From positions 6,572,001 through 6,636,000 of the forward strand of contig NC_079969.1 of NCBI RefSeq assembly GCF_029852145.1: DNA of 64,000 nucleotides, written 5' to 3'. Origin of the DNA: Microplitis mediator (Eukaryota > Arthropoda > Insecta > Hymenoptera > Braconidae). Below are positions 1-11,930 of the stretch, in pieces (position 1 is the stretch's first letter; each line of letters starts with the position of its first letter). Position numbers and translations under genes: made by a program. The notes below the pieces were generated by a model. The model saw only the letters and a program-made list of their open reading frames with translations, ran no database searches and had not been told where the DNA came from.

Positions 1-326
1 AATTAAGGTAATCGAGAGTGAACGATTTTTTACGCTTTAAAAAATTTTTTTCGAGTAATATAAAACCAAAAATAGTTGTCAAGAGAAAGAAATACATTCT
101 TAATGATGAAAACAATTTAAAAAAAAAAAAATACGAAAAAAAAAATTTTTTTTATCACTTTTTGAAGGGGGGCCGCTCTGCCCCACAAAAAAAAAAAAAT
201 TTTTCAGAATTTTGGCAAAATGTCCATACATTTGTTCGAAATAGGACAAAAGTAAAGTGATCTTATGGTTGAAAGCCACAAAAAATAATAATTGGCTTAG
301 GGGGGCCGCTCTGCCCCACCCTCCCC
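1..326 (-). mobile_element. MITE family A, copy 1 (cut by window start)
   Basis: Reverse-complement copy of the left half of the element at 49810-50545. It ends in GGGGCCGCTCTGCCCC then ACCCTCCCC, followed by TA. The terminal inverted repeat reads GGGGAGGGTGGGGCAGAGCG. No transposase frame is present. The open frame at 18-260 is only a translation of A/T-rich element sequence. Confidence 0.75.
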
Positions 327-1380
327 TATATGTAGAGATATTCTTTCAAATTTTACAAGATTAAAATACTTCCATCCTGGAAATTTTTCTTAATTGCAAG
401 TCTACTTACAGTAAATGAGTTTTTGTTAATTACTGTCATTATATATATTATTATTACTATCACTTATTTCAGACCTAAAACTCATTATGTACTCAATTAT
501 AATATGTATACAAAATTATCTTACTATTGCTAAGTACAAGAATATTTCACACCAATCCGTACATATATATAAATATATATAGAAATGTCATTTACACAAA
601 TTATTTAAATTGAAAAATATTTATTTTCTTCTTAAGAATTCAATTTAAAAACAATTATTCAAAATCATTTCCGTAATTCCAAAAATATTTCATACGTTGC
701 CAAGTCAAGTTAAATAATTATTTAACGTCATTTAATTTATTATGCATTATGAATGTATATAAATATATATGTATACAGATAAAGATATAGTGAGGCCCAA
801 AATACCTGACACGTGAAAAATCTTTGGAAAATACAAAAGAACGCCCTTATTGATCAGGTGAAGTATTGTGTGGCGAGCAAGGTACTTCCTTGGAGAATTT
901 CCTGCTTAGATATAAATGAAAGAGCTGTATGCTATAAGGCAGTTCCCCTCTTATAAGATGTATATATGTCTATTCATATTGTACATACACACATATAAAT
1001 TTATATGTATGAGACTAATACAATATAAGTATAAGAAGAAGGATAATATAAAGAAGCCCTAATCGTTTCTTTTTGGTACCTGCTTCTTGCAGACTGAGTC
1101 TGAACACTTTAATTATTTAATTTTCGCTTATTAACAAATTAATATTTTATTTATTGCATTAAAAATATTTGTGGCTGTATATAACGAAAAAAAAAAAAAA
1201 ATAGACTTTTGATATCATACACAGTAAAAAAAATTTTGTATCTGTATTAAAAACAGTCCGTGTTAAATTTTTTCTGTTGATTATTTCGTGTCAAATCAAC
1301 ATCAATTCTCTGTGTTACTTTAAAATTTTTAATCGATCTACTATTCAACACTAAAAGTGTGGCGACCGTCTCTTTTTTTT
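327..1380. other. Intergenic AT-rich DNA, nothing identified
   Basis: No convincing coding frame, RNA gene or paired repeat was seen on either strand. The stretch has poly-A tracts and short TATA-rich microsatellite-like runs. Confidence 0.5.
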
Positions 1381-1545
1381 CATGCAATAATTTCTTGCGA
1401 CAAAATTTCTCAGCAATAATTTCTCAAGGCATAATTTCTCACCACAAATATGGTGAAAAAAGAAATTTTTGTGTTGGATCAATTTTTGTTTGAGTAATTA
1501 TTGCTGAGAAATTTTTGCATGAGAAATTATTCCGGATTTATAAAG
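1381..1545. repeat. Foldback repeat of AATTTCTC modules
   Basis: The left arm has repeated CAATAATTTCT / CATAATTTCTCA modules. The right arm has the inverse, such as GAGAAATTATT and AATTATTGCTGAG. The two halves can pair over most of their length. No coding potential. Confidence 0.55.
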
Positions 1546-1577
1546 GCAGGGAGCCTAATGTGTTACTTTACCCGAGT

Positions 1578-2153
1578 CGAAATATTAGATGTAAATTGAA
1601 CGTTCTTAACGTTTTAAACGTAAATTAAACGTTTTCAACGTTTCAAACGTAAATTGAACGTTTTGAACGTAAATTGAACGTTTTGGACATTAAAAACTCA
1701 ATTTGACAACTTTCAACTTATTCAAAACGTACGTTGGAGTATCATATATCGAAAACGTAACTAAAACCTATACCAAATAATTTTTTTCATCGATTTTGTA
1801 CTTCTGGATTATAATCACGGCAATTCCCTAAAATTTTGTCGTCTGCCTTTCTGGCTCTTGAATAAAAATGTCGTACTTTGAAAAAAAATTTTTTTCAGTT
1901 TCATACTTCTATCTTTAACACTATATATTTCTATCTTTTCATATATTATGATATCAAGGTTTTGAAAATTGTGATTATAAATATTGAAATACATTAATTA
2001 ATGTTATCATTAAACCAAAATCATAACTCATGAAATTATCAATTTTTTACGAACCAAAACACAAAAAAATCGTTCAATTTACTTTCAAAACGTTAAAAAC
2101 GTTCAATTTACGTTTAAAACGTCAAGAACGTTCAACTTTCGTCTAATATTCCG
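1578..2153. repeat. Foldback element with AACGT-module arms
   Basis: The left arm (about 1578-1690) starts CGAAATATTAGATGTAAATT and then repeats GTAAATTGAACGTTTT-type units four to five times. The right arm (about 2060-2153) is the inverse and ends CGTCTAATATTCCG. The centre is AT-rich and non-coding. The arms are about 100 bp and imperfect. It is most likely a non-autonomous foldback transposon. Confidence 0.65.
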
Positions 2154-2183
2154 ATAAATAAGTTAATCGAAATTTCTTATATA

Positions 2184-2785
2184 GGGAAGACCGGGGCAAG
2201 ACGGCCCACCTCAAAAATTAACCAAAAATGTTTTTTTCTTGTTTTCTTTTGATTATCACAAATTTAGATTATTTACTCATTTTTAGCCCAATACGTGAAA
2301 CTTGGGGCAAAATGAACCACTCAAAAATTCTAAAAGAAAATGTATTTCATAGTATTATAACCTAGTCATGATTAATTTAATAGAAATATCATTTTTTGGT
2401 TAATTATATGGATTTGGATTAAAATAGAGCATTTGAAAAAGTTAAAAAAACCAATAATCAATTTTCTACAGAAGTGAAAAAATGACTCGTATTGTATCAA
2501 AAAAGGTTATTTCGAGTAATATTAAAGTAAATACAGTTGTTAAAGAGAAAAATATAAACATTTGTTACGCGGGAAATTTTTTTACAATTAAAAAAAAAAA
2601 ATTTTTTTTTTCATTTTTTTTCGGAGGGGGCCGTCTTGCCCCAAAAAAAAAAAATTTTTTTTCAGGAGCTTCACCAAAATTTTGGTGAATTGAGTTCAAG
2701 TTGGACAAGAGTAAATCGACTTGATGGTTCAAAGCCACAAATAATAATAACCGGCTTAGGTGGGCCGTCTTGCCCCGGTCTCCCC
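2184..2785. mobile_element. MITE related to family A
   Basis: The inverted termini GGGAAGACCGGGGCAAGACG and its mirror at 2757-2785 are flanked by TA on both sides, as for TA-targeting DNA transposons. Inside is a second GGGGC...GCCGTCTTGCCCC block at 2630-2645. It is the same type as the elements at 1-326 and 49810-50545 but clearly diverged. A further relic, CCCACCCCGCCCCC, lies at 3090-3106. Confidence 0.7.
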
Positions 2786-3235
2786 TAATGAGGGCTAAAA
2801 TAGACCACGAAAATTGTTCATTAAATATAATTATTAGGAAAGTTAAAGATAATAAAATTACGTTTTAAAGTTATATCGCAGCAGACTATTAAAATGACTT
2901 TTATATTATTAAAATACATTTGTTTTATAGTAATTTGCAAATATCACAGTGTAAAGAATAAAAAATATCAAATTTGAAATTTTTACATAATGAAACGCAG
3001 CATAATGAAGTGAAAATAAGTATCTAGGGTCTAAAAACAAGTAAACGCGTAAAAAAAATGAATGATTTTCTAATTATTTTCCTTAAGGGGCCCACCCCGC
3101 CCCCTCCCCCCTATTAATGTTTTGTAAATTTGCAATCAAGTTATTTTTTGACTGAAGAAAATAAAATCTCTTTTGTAGTAAATATGTTTGAAAAAAATTA
3201 TCAAATTCTATCAAAATTCGTTGTCTTGAAAGCAA

Positions 3236-3706
3236 TTATAAATAGATATATATGAGGACGGTAAAATTTATGAATGTTCAAAATTTTACCTGCATTGTCT
3301 ATCTACTGCGTCTGAGTGGCGGCAGACAAACTAAATTTTCTAAGGAAATTTATTACATACACTACAGACCAAAAGTTTGGAAGCATATCTAACTAAATTC
3401 TTTTATATAAACCTAGTGATTCTTCTTTATATGTCCAAGAATCGACCACCACAATGAGTTAAAATACAGCGAAGTAATTAAAAATGATCATATATTTAAT
3501 TGTAAAACATAAAATTTGACTTCATGACTCTTTTTTTTTACAAAAATTGCAGATGCTTCAAAATTTTTGGTCGGTACTGTATATATTCATATATATGAGG
3601 TATTAAAATTTATGAATTTTAAAATTTTACTTGCATTGTCTGTATACCTACTCAGCCAAAGTGGCGGCAGTCTGTCTGTACCTACTTTGCCAAAGTGGCG
3701 ACAGTC
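3236..3706. repeat. Direct repeat pair with GTGGCGGCAG units
   Basis: 3236-3360 and 3585-3706 share the order TATATATGAGG, AAAATTTATGAAT, AAAATTTTAC and TGCATTGTCT, followed by an AGTGGCGGCAG block. In the second copy the last block is itself duplicated in tandem (about 3650-3705). Function unknown. Confidence 0.55.
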
Positions 3707-4022
3707 TACACTGAGAAAAAAAAATACTATTTTCCAAACATGAATTTCTTCGTTCAAGAAATCCGTTCAAAATATTTATTTTATTATTATTAATTATCAA
3801 TTTCTTGAGAAAAGAGCATCAAATTTATTTTTGTTATTATATGAATTTGATATTATATTATGAGTAAACAAAAGAATAGCTTTACTTGAATTAAATAAAA
3901 ATTATTCCCTTCAATTCTACGAATTCTTGAGACAAAATTATACATTCTTGAAAATTATCAAGAATATATGTTCTTGTATCAAGTAAATGTTCTTGATAAA
4001 AGTATTTTTTTTTCTCAGTGTA
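3707..4022. mobile_element. MITE with TACACTGAGAAAAA termini
   Basis: It starts TACACTGAGAAAAAAAAATA and ends with its mirror, TTTTTTTCTCAGTGTA. The interior is AT-rich with TTCTTGA / TCAAGAA pairs and no reading frame. The outer element at 47619-48416 has similar CACTGA(A/G)AAAA ends. Confidence 0.7.
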
Positions 4023-4039
4023 ATACCAACTTTTCTAAG

Positions 4040-4052
<13 letters not shown>

Positions 4053-4076
<24 letters not shown>

Positions 4077-4080
4077 CATA
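4053..4080. repeat. AT dinucleotide microsatellite
   Basis: Pure AT/TA run after a poly-A tract. A second and longer TA run lies at 4912-4951. Confidence 0.8.
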
Positions 4081-4372
4081 TGTATGAGACTATTGAAATT
4101 ATCAGTTAAATCTGTTAATACCATTATACTGAGACTTAGATAATTTACTCAAAATGAGGGTAAAAGACGGAAGATGTTTTTGAAGACTGAAAATAATGAC
4201 TAATTGCATACTGGCGTCAGTATCGTCGCCATCATCATCATAGTCTCAGACCAAATGGATGTCGAGACAACATTTGAAAAAAACCCAAATTGAGAAAATT
4301 TTAAATTACAGAATATGAAAATTTTAAATCACAGAATATGTTAATTCAAATAATTGTTGAATCTTCGTTATT

Positions 4373-4846
4373 TCCCCGTGTAAAAAAAATTTTCGTTTAT
4401 TAATTTAGGTCTGAATTTCATGATGAAACTCAGAACGTGACACAAATATGACTTTCATTGGGAATTTACTCCAACTTTCCGTCTAATACATCAGTATCAA
4501 TTATAAAATTAATTTATTACGTCTTCGAATTAGACTTGGGATGACTTCGATAGAAACTTGACTGATTTTTTAATGAATTAAACCTTTTGTCAAATTTATC
4601 GATTCAGCAATCGCCAATAAATTTCTCCTATAAAGTACTTGATTTATGTAAATCAGTTTCGATTGTAAAACTAATTTAGTGAATGAACTTCAGATCACTT
4701 GGATTTAAATTTGACTGTTATAATCTTGTCGTGATTAAAGTTGATGATACGAATTCATGATGAAAGTCACATTTGTGTCACGGTCTAAGTTTCGAGATGA
4801 AATTTATATTTAAATTCATTATGAACAATAATTTTTTTACACGGGA
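4373..4846. mobile_element. MITE with ~100 bp inverted arms (CCCCGTGTAAAAA)
   Basis: The left end is TCCCCGTGTAAAAAAAATTT and the right end AATTTTTTTACACGGGA. Arms of about 100 bp share GTGACACAAAT(A/G)TGACTTTCAT and the surrounding sequence. TTATT flanks both sides and may be a target duplication, although this is weak evidence in AT-rich DNA. No coding frame. Confidence 0.7.
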
Positions 4847-4904
4847 TTATTAGTTTTTATTGAAAAATTAATTCCAGCTGTAAAATACACTAATCTATAT
4901 AAAA

Positions 4905-4955
<51 letters not shown>

Positions 4956-5008
4956 TAGTTAAAATTAACCATCACAATAATCCATTTTTTTACAGTCATA
5001 TAAATAAA

Positions 5009-5735
5009 ATTCATGTCTCGGTTCCTAATTATTTTATAGACATGTTCAAGCAGTCATTTTTTTCCTCGATAAATATACTAAAAAAAATGTATCTGCTAAT
5101 TTTTTCATATATTTATTATTTATTAAAATATTTTAGCTCAAAAATCCCAAAAAGTCTAATTTAGCATTCACCATTAACGAAAATTATTTTCAAAAATTCA
5201 TAACTCTGTTCCTAATTACTCAATCGACTTTTCTAACCACTCATTTTTTTTCTTATTAAATACTCTACAAAAAACATATCCTTCAATTTTTTCATATTTT
5301 CAATACTTTTCATAAAATTCCATCTCAAAGCTCTGAAAATTTTGAATTCTTTATCCCAACCGTCATAGAAATAATTTATAAAAATTCATATCTCAGTCCC
5401 TAAATAATTTATCGACCCATCTAACCCCTTATTTTTTTTCTCATTGAATACTTTTCAAAAAACCTTTTATTCAATTTTTTCATATATTCAAAACTTTTCA
5501 TAAAATTCCATCTCAAAGCTCCCAAAATTTTGAATTCTTCATCCCAACACATAAGAATAATTTATAAAAATTCATATCTCGGTCCCTAATTACTTTTTCG
5601 ACCCGTCTAACCCCTTATTTTTTTTCTCATTGAATACTCCTCAAAAAACCTGTCATAAATTTTTTTCATATATTCAATACCTTTTCATAATATTTCATCT
5701 CAAACGTCCCAAAATTCTTTATCCTCAAAAAAATC
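5009..5735. repeat. Four-copy tandem repeat, unit ~187 bp
   Basis: Units begin near 5009, 5196, 5384 and 5570, so the spacing is 186-188 bp. Each starts with ATTCAT(A/G)(T/A)CTC and carries a T-tract plus TCAT(T/A)(G/A)AATACT and CATAAAATTCCATCTCAAA blocks in the same order. Copies 2-4 are closer to one another than to copy 1. The layout is satellite-like. Confidence 0.75.
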
Positions 5736-6089
5736 ATCACATTTTTCTAAAACTTTCCCTCATATTCCCTAGAATTTGAAAATTTCCATATGATCTCAAA
5801 AACTCAGCCCCAAAAACAAAAAAACTACTTCAGAAATTCATTAAAAAAAATAAAATTCCCTTAATTTTAGCCCTATACAAAAAATAAGACCAAAAATATC
5901 CACTTGCTAAAAATCTTTCCAATCAAATTATCCCCAATTTTCCTTATCTCTGGGCAAAAATCCCCCATGAAATGATCCATTAATAGTTCAATTAAAAGAG
6001 TAATGAAAAAAATTAATAAATAAATAAAAATGAATAAAGATCCTGATTAAATACCGATGAAAGTACAAGATTTATAGATTAAAAAATAT
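5736..6089. other. AT-rich spacer, nothing identified
   Basis: No reading frame, repeat pairing or RNA gene is recognisable between the tandem array and the GC-richer promoter. Confidence 0.4.
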
Positions 6090-6345
6090 TTAAAGGGTGC
6101 GCCGACCCTCGGCATCCCCCAGTCAGTCCCATTCCCAGTCTGCCCCTTCTACCAAAAATTGCTGACCCCCTACCGTGACCGTAACCCACCAAGAGCCGCT
6201 TTAAAATAACATACGTATAAACTTCGCGCAGATCCTTTGCGTTTACGCGGGACGCAGCCATGCCCGCCATTGGTCCTGCGCAAGTCCCACCACTCACTGC
6301 CGAGTCTATAAATGCTGGGTCAGTCGTAGGTTCATCACATTACGA
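6090..6345 (+). promoter_or_regulatory. Likely core and proximal promoter of the Cdc25 gene
   Basis: This is a local GC-rich island (6090-6300) in very AT-rich DNA, ending in TATAAAT at 6307-6313. Initiator-like TCATCA and TCACAT lie at 6332-6340, about 27-30 bp downstream. A perfect initiator TCAGTC at 6320 is closer to the TATA box than usual. No coding frame starts here. Downstream lies only the Cdc25 leader on the same strand, so it is assigned to that gene by position. The minus-strand open frame at 6079-6297 is explained by the GC content. Confidence 0.6.
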
Positions 6346-8121
6346 TCACAGTCGCCGTAGTGTTGACATCCAGTTTTTTTGTGTTACCGGTAGTCTCTTG
6401 ACGGAAACAGTTTAATAATTGTTAGTATAGGTCACTTATTAAATTGTTTATCTAGTGTTTCACTGTCGGATAACCGTTTAAAAGTATATTATTTACAATT
6501 AAAAACTTATTGTGGACTAATTATATACTTTATTTGTTGAATAAAAAAAAATATATAAATTTTTTTTTATTAATTGTGGAGCACGTGGTTTTTTTGATAT
6601 GTTGTGGGAAACTGTTACGGATTCTTGTGATGTGTGTCATTGTACAAGGTATGCAATCAAAAAAAAAAAAAAAAAAAAAATTTAGTTGTAAATGTATATA
6701 TGTTTTTTTTAAATGAAAATTGAGAAAATTTTTTTGAAGTTTTTAATGCTAATTTTTTTTGTAAGAAAAAATTGTTTGTAGATTTTGAGAATTGAAAATT
6801 TTGGAGAAATGGGCTTCGAAATTTTGAAAATTTATTAGAAATTTTGAATTAGAAAATTAAGAAATCTATTAGAAATTTTGTCATATAAAAATTTTTGAGG
6901 GGAAAATTGTTAATTGTAAATTTAATTTAAGTTACAAAATTGTGCCAGTGAAAAAAAAAAATAGAGAATTTTTGGATTTATAGAATTTTGAGTCAGTCAT
7001 TATTTGAAAATATTTTCTTTGATTTTTTTTACAAGAATATTTTATTAGAAAAAGTTAAAAATTTTTTGATAAGGAAAAAAAGTTGTTTAAAAGTTTTCAA
7101 GTTTTCGAAAAAAGGTTAAATATGTAAATTTTTGTTTTATAAAACCAAAATATGATTTTTGATAAGAAAGATTTCTAATTTAATATTTTTTCGTGAATTG
7201 TCAATAGTAATTCCATCTTACGTTTGAAAACTGCACTAAATTTTTAAATTGGAAAATAAAAATTTATGTCCATATTTTGGATCTAAATTTTTTAATTGTC
7301 AAAAATTTCTTTTTTTTATAACGAAAAACAAAAAAATTTTCTTAAATAAAATAGTTTAAATTTTTTGATGATCGTTTAGAAAAAATTCATAATTAATTTA
7401 AATAATTTTGACTGATAAAAAATTACGGAGTGAATTTGACTTTTTAAAAAATTTCCACAAAAAAAAATCCACCAGTAATGAAAAAATTAAATTTTCAAAT
7501 TTTTATAATTCAAAAAATCAATTAATAAAAAAATTTTAAAGCAATTTTCTTCAAAAATTAAAATTGAATCTTAAAATTAATTGACAATTTTTCATTTACT
7601 CCAAAAAAATGACAAGTTCTTGGTCCCTCTAGCGGTAAAAAATCGTACTAACGTTTTTTTATCGAACCAAAAATTCAGTTACCCGCCAAGTCTTGGCGAG
7701 TACACTCATAAAATTTTACTTTTAACAATTTAAAAAAATTTAACTCAAAATTTCTCTAACCCAGTCATTAAACTAAAAAAAATATATCAGGTACTTTATA
7801 AATACTAATATATATAAACAAAAAAGTATAAACTTTGAAAAAAAAACGTGTCTGAAAAATCCCGCGCTTTCAAAAAAATTATAAACTTTTTGATTTATAA
7901 CATAAACTATCACTGAAAGTGGTAAAAATTGATTTATTCATATTCAAAAATCATAAAATAATCAAAAAATAATAAAATCTATGTGTTAATTTTGTTAAAA
8001 CAATTAAAAAGTGTAAAGTTAAATAGTTGAGGTTAACTGACTCCAAAATGGAGTCGGAAAGAAAATGATAATTTGTAAAATTGATATTTATATAAGTAAT
8101 AATATATAAGTGAATTCAAAA
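6338..8121 (+). other. Cdc25 5' leader region, probably containing an intron and a uORF
   Basis: After the presumed start site there is a good donor, CAAG|GTATGC, with exon end at 6648. The matching acceptor before 8122 is not clear. A short upstream frame, ATG at 8048 to TGA at 8068 (six codons), lies 54 bases before the main ATG. An in-frame TAA at 8107-8109 shows that 8122 is the first ATG of the main frame. The rest is AT-rich and non-coding. Confidence 0.4.
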
Positions 8122-10902
8122 ATGACTGACAGTGTATTGTCATTTTCTAGGCTCTTCAAAAGTGTCTTTAAAATAAAAGGGACACCAGATGGTGCAATGA
8201 AATCAAGATTGAAGTCTCGTCGTTCAAGTGGTATGGCGTCAAAAACAAGACGTATCTCCAGTCCTGAGTTGTCTTATTTGTCTAATACCAACAAAGAGAA
8301 TACCAGCGCACTCTTTAGTCCACTCAGCATAATGACGAGCCCTCTGATGGTAAGAGCGTTTGTCAATTTTTTTTTTTTTTACTTTTAACCCTTTTACAAT
8401 TTATTTTTTCAAAATCTACATTAATTTCATAATTCCTTACTATAACAAACAAAAAATTGAATTAATTCAGTCATTTTCTGATGTTTAAATCATATTTTTT
8501 ACGCGCAGATCTACTGCGCATAGACGATTTGACCGCGAATATTTAAATTTAAATATGTAACTTGGAGAATTTAATTGACTAGTTAGTATCTATAAATATT
8601 GAGTTTTTGGAAAAATTATAAGATACCTTTTTTGTAGGAAATTTAAAGAGCTACAAAAAAGGTATCTTACAATTTTTCGAAAAATTTGATATTTATGGAG
8701 ATATTTTCAAAAAACGAATCACACTCGTGCAATTTTTTCTGTATTTATTTTTTCGGACTTTATAATTAAAATATTTCAATAACTATCGAATTTAAGAAAA
8801 AAATACACGATACCTTTTTTGTAGAGAATTTAATAAGCTACAAAAAATGTCTCTTTCATTTTTTTAAATAACTCAATATTTACGAAGATATTTTTAAAAA
8901 ACCAATCACACTTTTTTTTTTCTTAGTAAATTTTTAGTTTCCAATAGAAAATATTGAATTTTATCGAGTATCGATTCGTTCAAATTTCAAAAAATTGAAG
9001 CATAATTTCAATGAAAATACAAGACTATTTAAAAACATATGATCTATGTGATTAATTACGATATTGAGTTTGATTTAAATTAAAAAAATTTTTAAAATAC
9101 AGTACTAATTTTTTTTTTTAATCTTAATTAGTCCTTAGTAATTGCGAGTTTATTAAAGGCTCTGAAATTCATCCTAATTAAAAACTAATACAAAAAAAAA
9201 ATTAATTTCAAATTAAATTTTTTCGCGGGAAATTTAGATTTAAAATTTATGACTCGTCAATAACTTCAAGTAATTTGCTTTTAATTTATCGTAAATTTTT
9301 AACCCTAAAAAATCCATTTAATCATCAATCAATCGCTTTCTGAAATATTCCAAACCCCCTTTGAAAAATCAATACCAAGAAAATAACAGTCGAGTAATTT
9401 TCCAAATAAAAAACTCTATTCCTCACTTCCTAAAAATTTTAATTTTTCCACCGATCAACAAAAAAAAATCTAACCCCGAATTATTAATTTTACAGAAACT
9501 AAAACTCCAGAAATCCCGGTGCCCATTGGAAGACTGCGACCCCAACAGCCAAGACAGCGGCTATGGAGCGCCAACAGACTCGGAAAATTTCCGTTTCGCG
9601 GAGCCATCGGGTGTTGCGCCTCGTCGCATGTCAACAGACTCTCGGAGCCCAAACCAGTCACCTCTAAGATCGTCACCTCAGCGCCGTATCCCGTCGACAA
9701 ATTTGCTGAAGAAACTTTCAACTGACCCTTCCGAATCAATGGACGACGGGTTCAACGAATTAGTCGACGTCGACAGTTTCATGGAAAACAATGCCATCCC
9801 CGACCTCACAAGTTTAATATCCGGTGCGATTTATTCATCGGAAAAACCAATGGAATGCGACGCGACAACACCCGAAGCCCGCACCCGTCCTCTAGGTGTC
9901 CGCCGGTCCCTGTCACTCCAAACCTCAAGCCCCGATGTCGAAGCGACTCCTCCTCTATCCAAAGTACGGTCATGTCTATTCCGCTCGCCCACCGCGAATT
10001 CCTCAGCTTCAAAACTAAAGTACGATGACAGCAAACCGCGAGTCTCATCAATGTTCAGTGAAACCGACTCGCCACTGACATCTCAAGCTAAATCCCGATC
10101 ATTCAAAAGACCAGAACCGCCAACAGATTCAAGTCCCATTCTAGTCAAGAGAACTAAAAAAACTTCATCGAGTCTTCAAGATCTTCCGGAACACAACCAA
10201 GTTAATTTTGATCGCAAGTCGGCTTTACAAAGATCGTATTCAGAACCAGAAGCTCACGCGCACATCAAGTCCGCGATCCATCGCAGCACAACAGACTCCG
10301 ATTTAACCGGTGACTTTTCAAAAACTTGTATTCTACCATTGGCTGAAGGTCATCACGAAGATCTTAAGTCGATCACTGCTGAGACTCTTTCGCAATTGAT
10401 AAGAGGGGAATTCAGCGACACCGTATCGTCATACAAAATCGTTGACTGTCGTTACCCGTATGAATATGAGGCTGGACACATTGAAGGTGCATTGAATCTG
10501 TTCACTAAAGATCTTATTGAAGAATATTTGATGTCACCGATAACAGAAGTACCGGAAATAGAACCGGATACCAACAAGAGACGGATTATTGTATTCCATT
10601 GTGAATTTTCTTGGGAACGTGGCCCAAATTTGTCACGTTATCTGAGAAACATCGATAGGAAATTGAACAAAGAACATTACCCGGCTCTACATTATCCGGA
10701 AATTTATCTACTTCATGGTGGATACCAGCAATTTTATCGGACGCAAATGGATCTCTGTGTACCGCAGGGTTATCGTCCGATGACTCATCCAGATCATGAG
10801 GAAGATTTGAGAAGATTTAGGAGCAAAAGCAAAAGCTGGCAGAGTGACAAATTACGAAGTGGACTCACTTCTAGAGCGAACATTAAAAGACTTGGGTTGT
10901 AA
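8122..10902 (+). CDS. stg: M-phase inducer phosphatase (Cdc25/String-Twine)
   Basis: Dual-specificity phosphatase that activates CDK1 by removing the inhibitory Thr/Tyr phosphates, driving mitotic entry in the nucleus and cytoplasm. Two coding exons, 8122-8349 and 9496-10902, join in phase 0 to 544 aa. A second acceptor at 9510|9511 is also in phase and would remove 5 aa. The rhodanese-like catalytic domain fills the C-terminal third: DCRYPYEYEAGHIEGA from Asp393, the active loop HCEFSWER with Cys445 and Arg451, and a typical basic tail. The disordered N-terminal part shows regulatory motifs: a KEN box (58-60), DDGF at 159-162 like the beta-TrCP site of vertebrate Cdc25A, many SP sites, and RSYSEP (322-327), which fits a 14-3-3 mode-1 site. 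Catalytic residues are intact. A string versus twine assignment cannot be made from this sequence; the symbol denotes the family. AATAAA overlaps the stop at 10901. Confidence 0.95.
8590..8925 (+). repeat. Hairpin-unit array 1 (two units, in the Cdc25 intron)
   Basis: Hairpins at about 8618-8670 and 8806-8858 read GATACCTTTTTTGTAG, then an AATTTAA(A/T)(G/A)AGC loop, then CTACAAAAAAGGTATC. The spacing is about 188 bp. They are flanked by the family's shared blocks (AATATTGAGTTTTTGG, ATATTTTCAAAAAAC, CAATCACACT). The array belongs to the dispersed family also seen at 12775, 20075, 32220, 51180 and 55735. Confidence 0.75.
8940..9300 (-). repeat. Fragment of a dispersed composite repeat
   Basis: Shares blocks with 19095, 30430 and 63175 in reverse orientation: AACTTCAAGTAATTTGC, ATTGAAGCATAATTT and TTGCGAGTTTATTAAAG. 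Lies in the Cdc25 intron beside hairpin array 1. Non-coding. Confidence 0.45.
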
Positions 10903-11039
10903 TAAACTTCTTTTCTAAATTTCGAGTGCAAATTTCGAAATTCTGTAATTAGTTTTGTTGTAAATAATTTTTATTTAATTTAATTATCATAATTAATTAG
11001 TAGAGTAGAATAATAATTACATTTTCTGATTAAAAACTC

Positions 11040-11930
11040 CGATTTTATGGGATTACAATTTTTCGACGGAATATAAATTTTTTTCTATTGATTTCCGACT
11101 GAAGCCAATGGAATTTCAATTAAAAATTTGAGTGGGAAATTTGAAAAAAAAAAAATGGATTCATTTTGGGTGGAAATTTTTCGATCGGATTTTATGGGAA
11201 AAATTTATTATTTTCTAATTAAATCTGAATTCGAATATTTTCCGATAGAATCCGATTATTAATTTCGGTGAAAAAAAAAATTGGAATACTTTCAGTGAAA
11301 TTTCCCAATTGATTTTTATCGGAAACTTGAAATAAAATCCAATGAAAAATTTTTCTCTCGCATTTAATTGGAAAAATTCTAGTATTTTCCAATTAAATTT
11401 GGAAGTCGATAAAAAAAACTTTTATCAGATTAAATTAGATTTTTTCCGATTATTTTCCAATAGAATCTGATGAATTTCAGTTAGAAAATAATTAAAAAAA
11501 AATATATGATTTTCTGATTAAAATTTTCCAATTTATTTTTATGGGAAATTGCAAATAAAATCCAATGAAAAATTTTTCAATCAGAAAAAATCTATTTTCC
11601 AATTAAATTTGTTATAAAAATCAGACTATTTTCCGATTGCATCCGATTATTAATTTCAGTTAAAAAAAAAATTTTATTATTTTCCCATCGAAATTTTCCA
11701 ATTAATTTTTATCGGAAATTGCAAATAAAATCCAATGAAAAAATTTTCAATGGAAAAAATTTTTATCAGAAAGTACTAGATTTAGTCTGATTATTTTCCA
11801 GTAGAATCCAATTATTAAATTCAGTTAAAAAATAATGAAAAAAAAAAAAGAAAAAAAAAATTCCAAGTGATTTTAATCAGATATTTAAATAAAAAAATTT
11901 TCAATTGGATTTGAAGGAAATTTTTAATCA
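11040..11930. repeat. Degenerate tandem repeat downstream of Cdc25
   Basis: Units starting near 11298, 11520 and 11688, with an older one before them, share TTTTTATCGGAAA, AATAAAATCCAATGAAAAA, ATTTTCCAATTAAATTT and a CAGTTA(A/G)AAAA end. Unit length is about 170-220 bp and the copies are diverged. The 3' end of the Cdc25 transcript may run into this region. Confidence 0.6.

Noticed and set aside
6079..6297. 72-codon minus-strand frame in the GC-rich patch
   Set aside because: It lies over the Cdc25 promoter, has no splice or start support, and GC-rich DNA gives long chance frames.
9361..9495. Extending the Cdc25 frame 45 codons upstream of 9496
   Set aside because: This stretch lacks an ATG start, is AT-rich, and ends in a polypyrimidine-AG acceptor; exon 1 at 8122 joins in phase at 9496.
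9470..10051. Antisense and alternate-frame openings inside Cdc25 exon 2
   Set aside because: They are shadows of the strongly coding Cdc25 frame.
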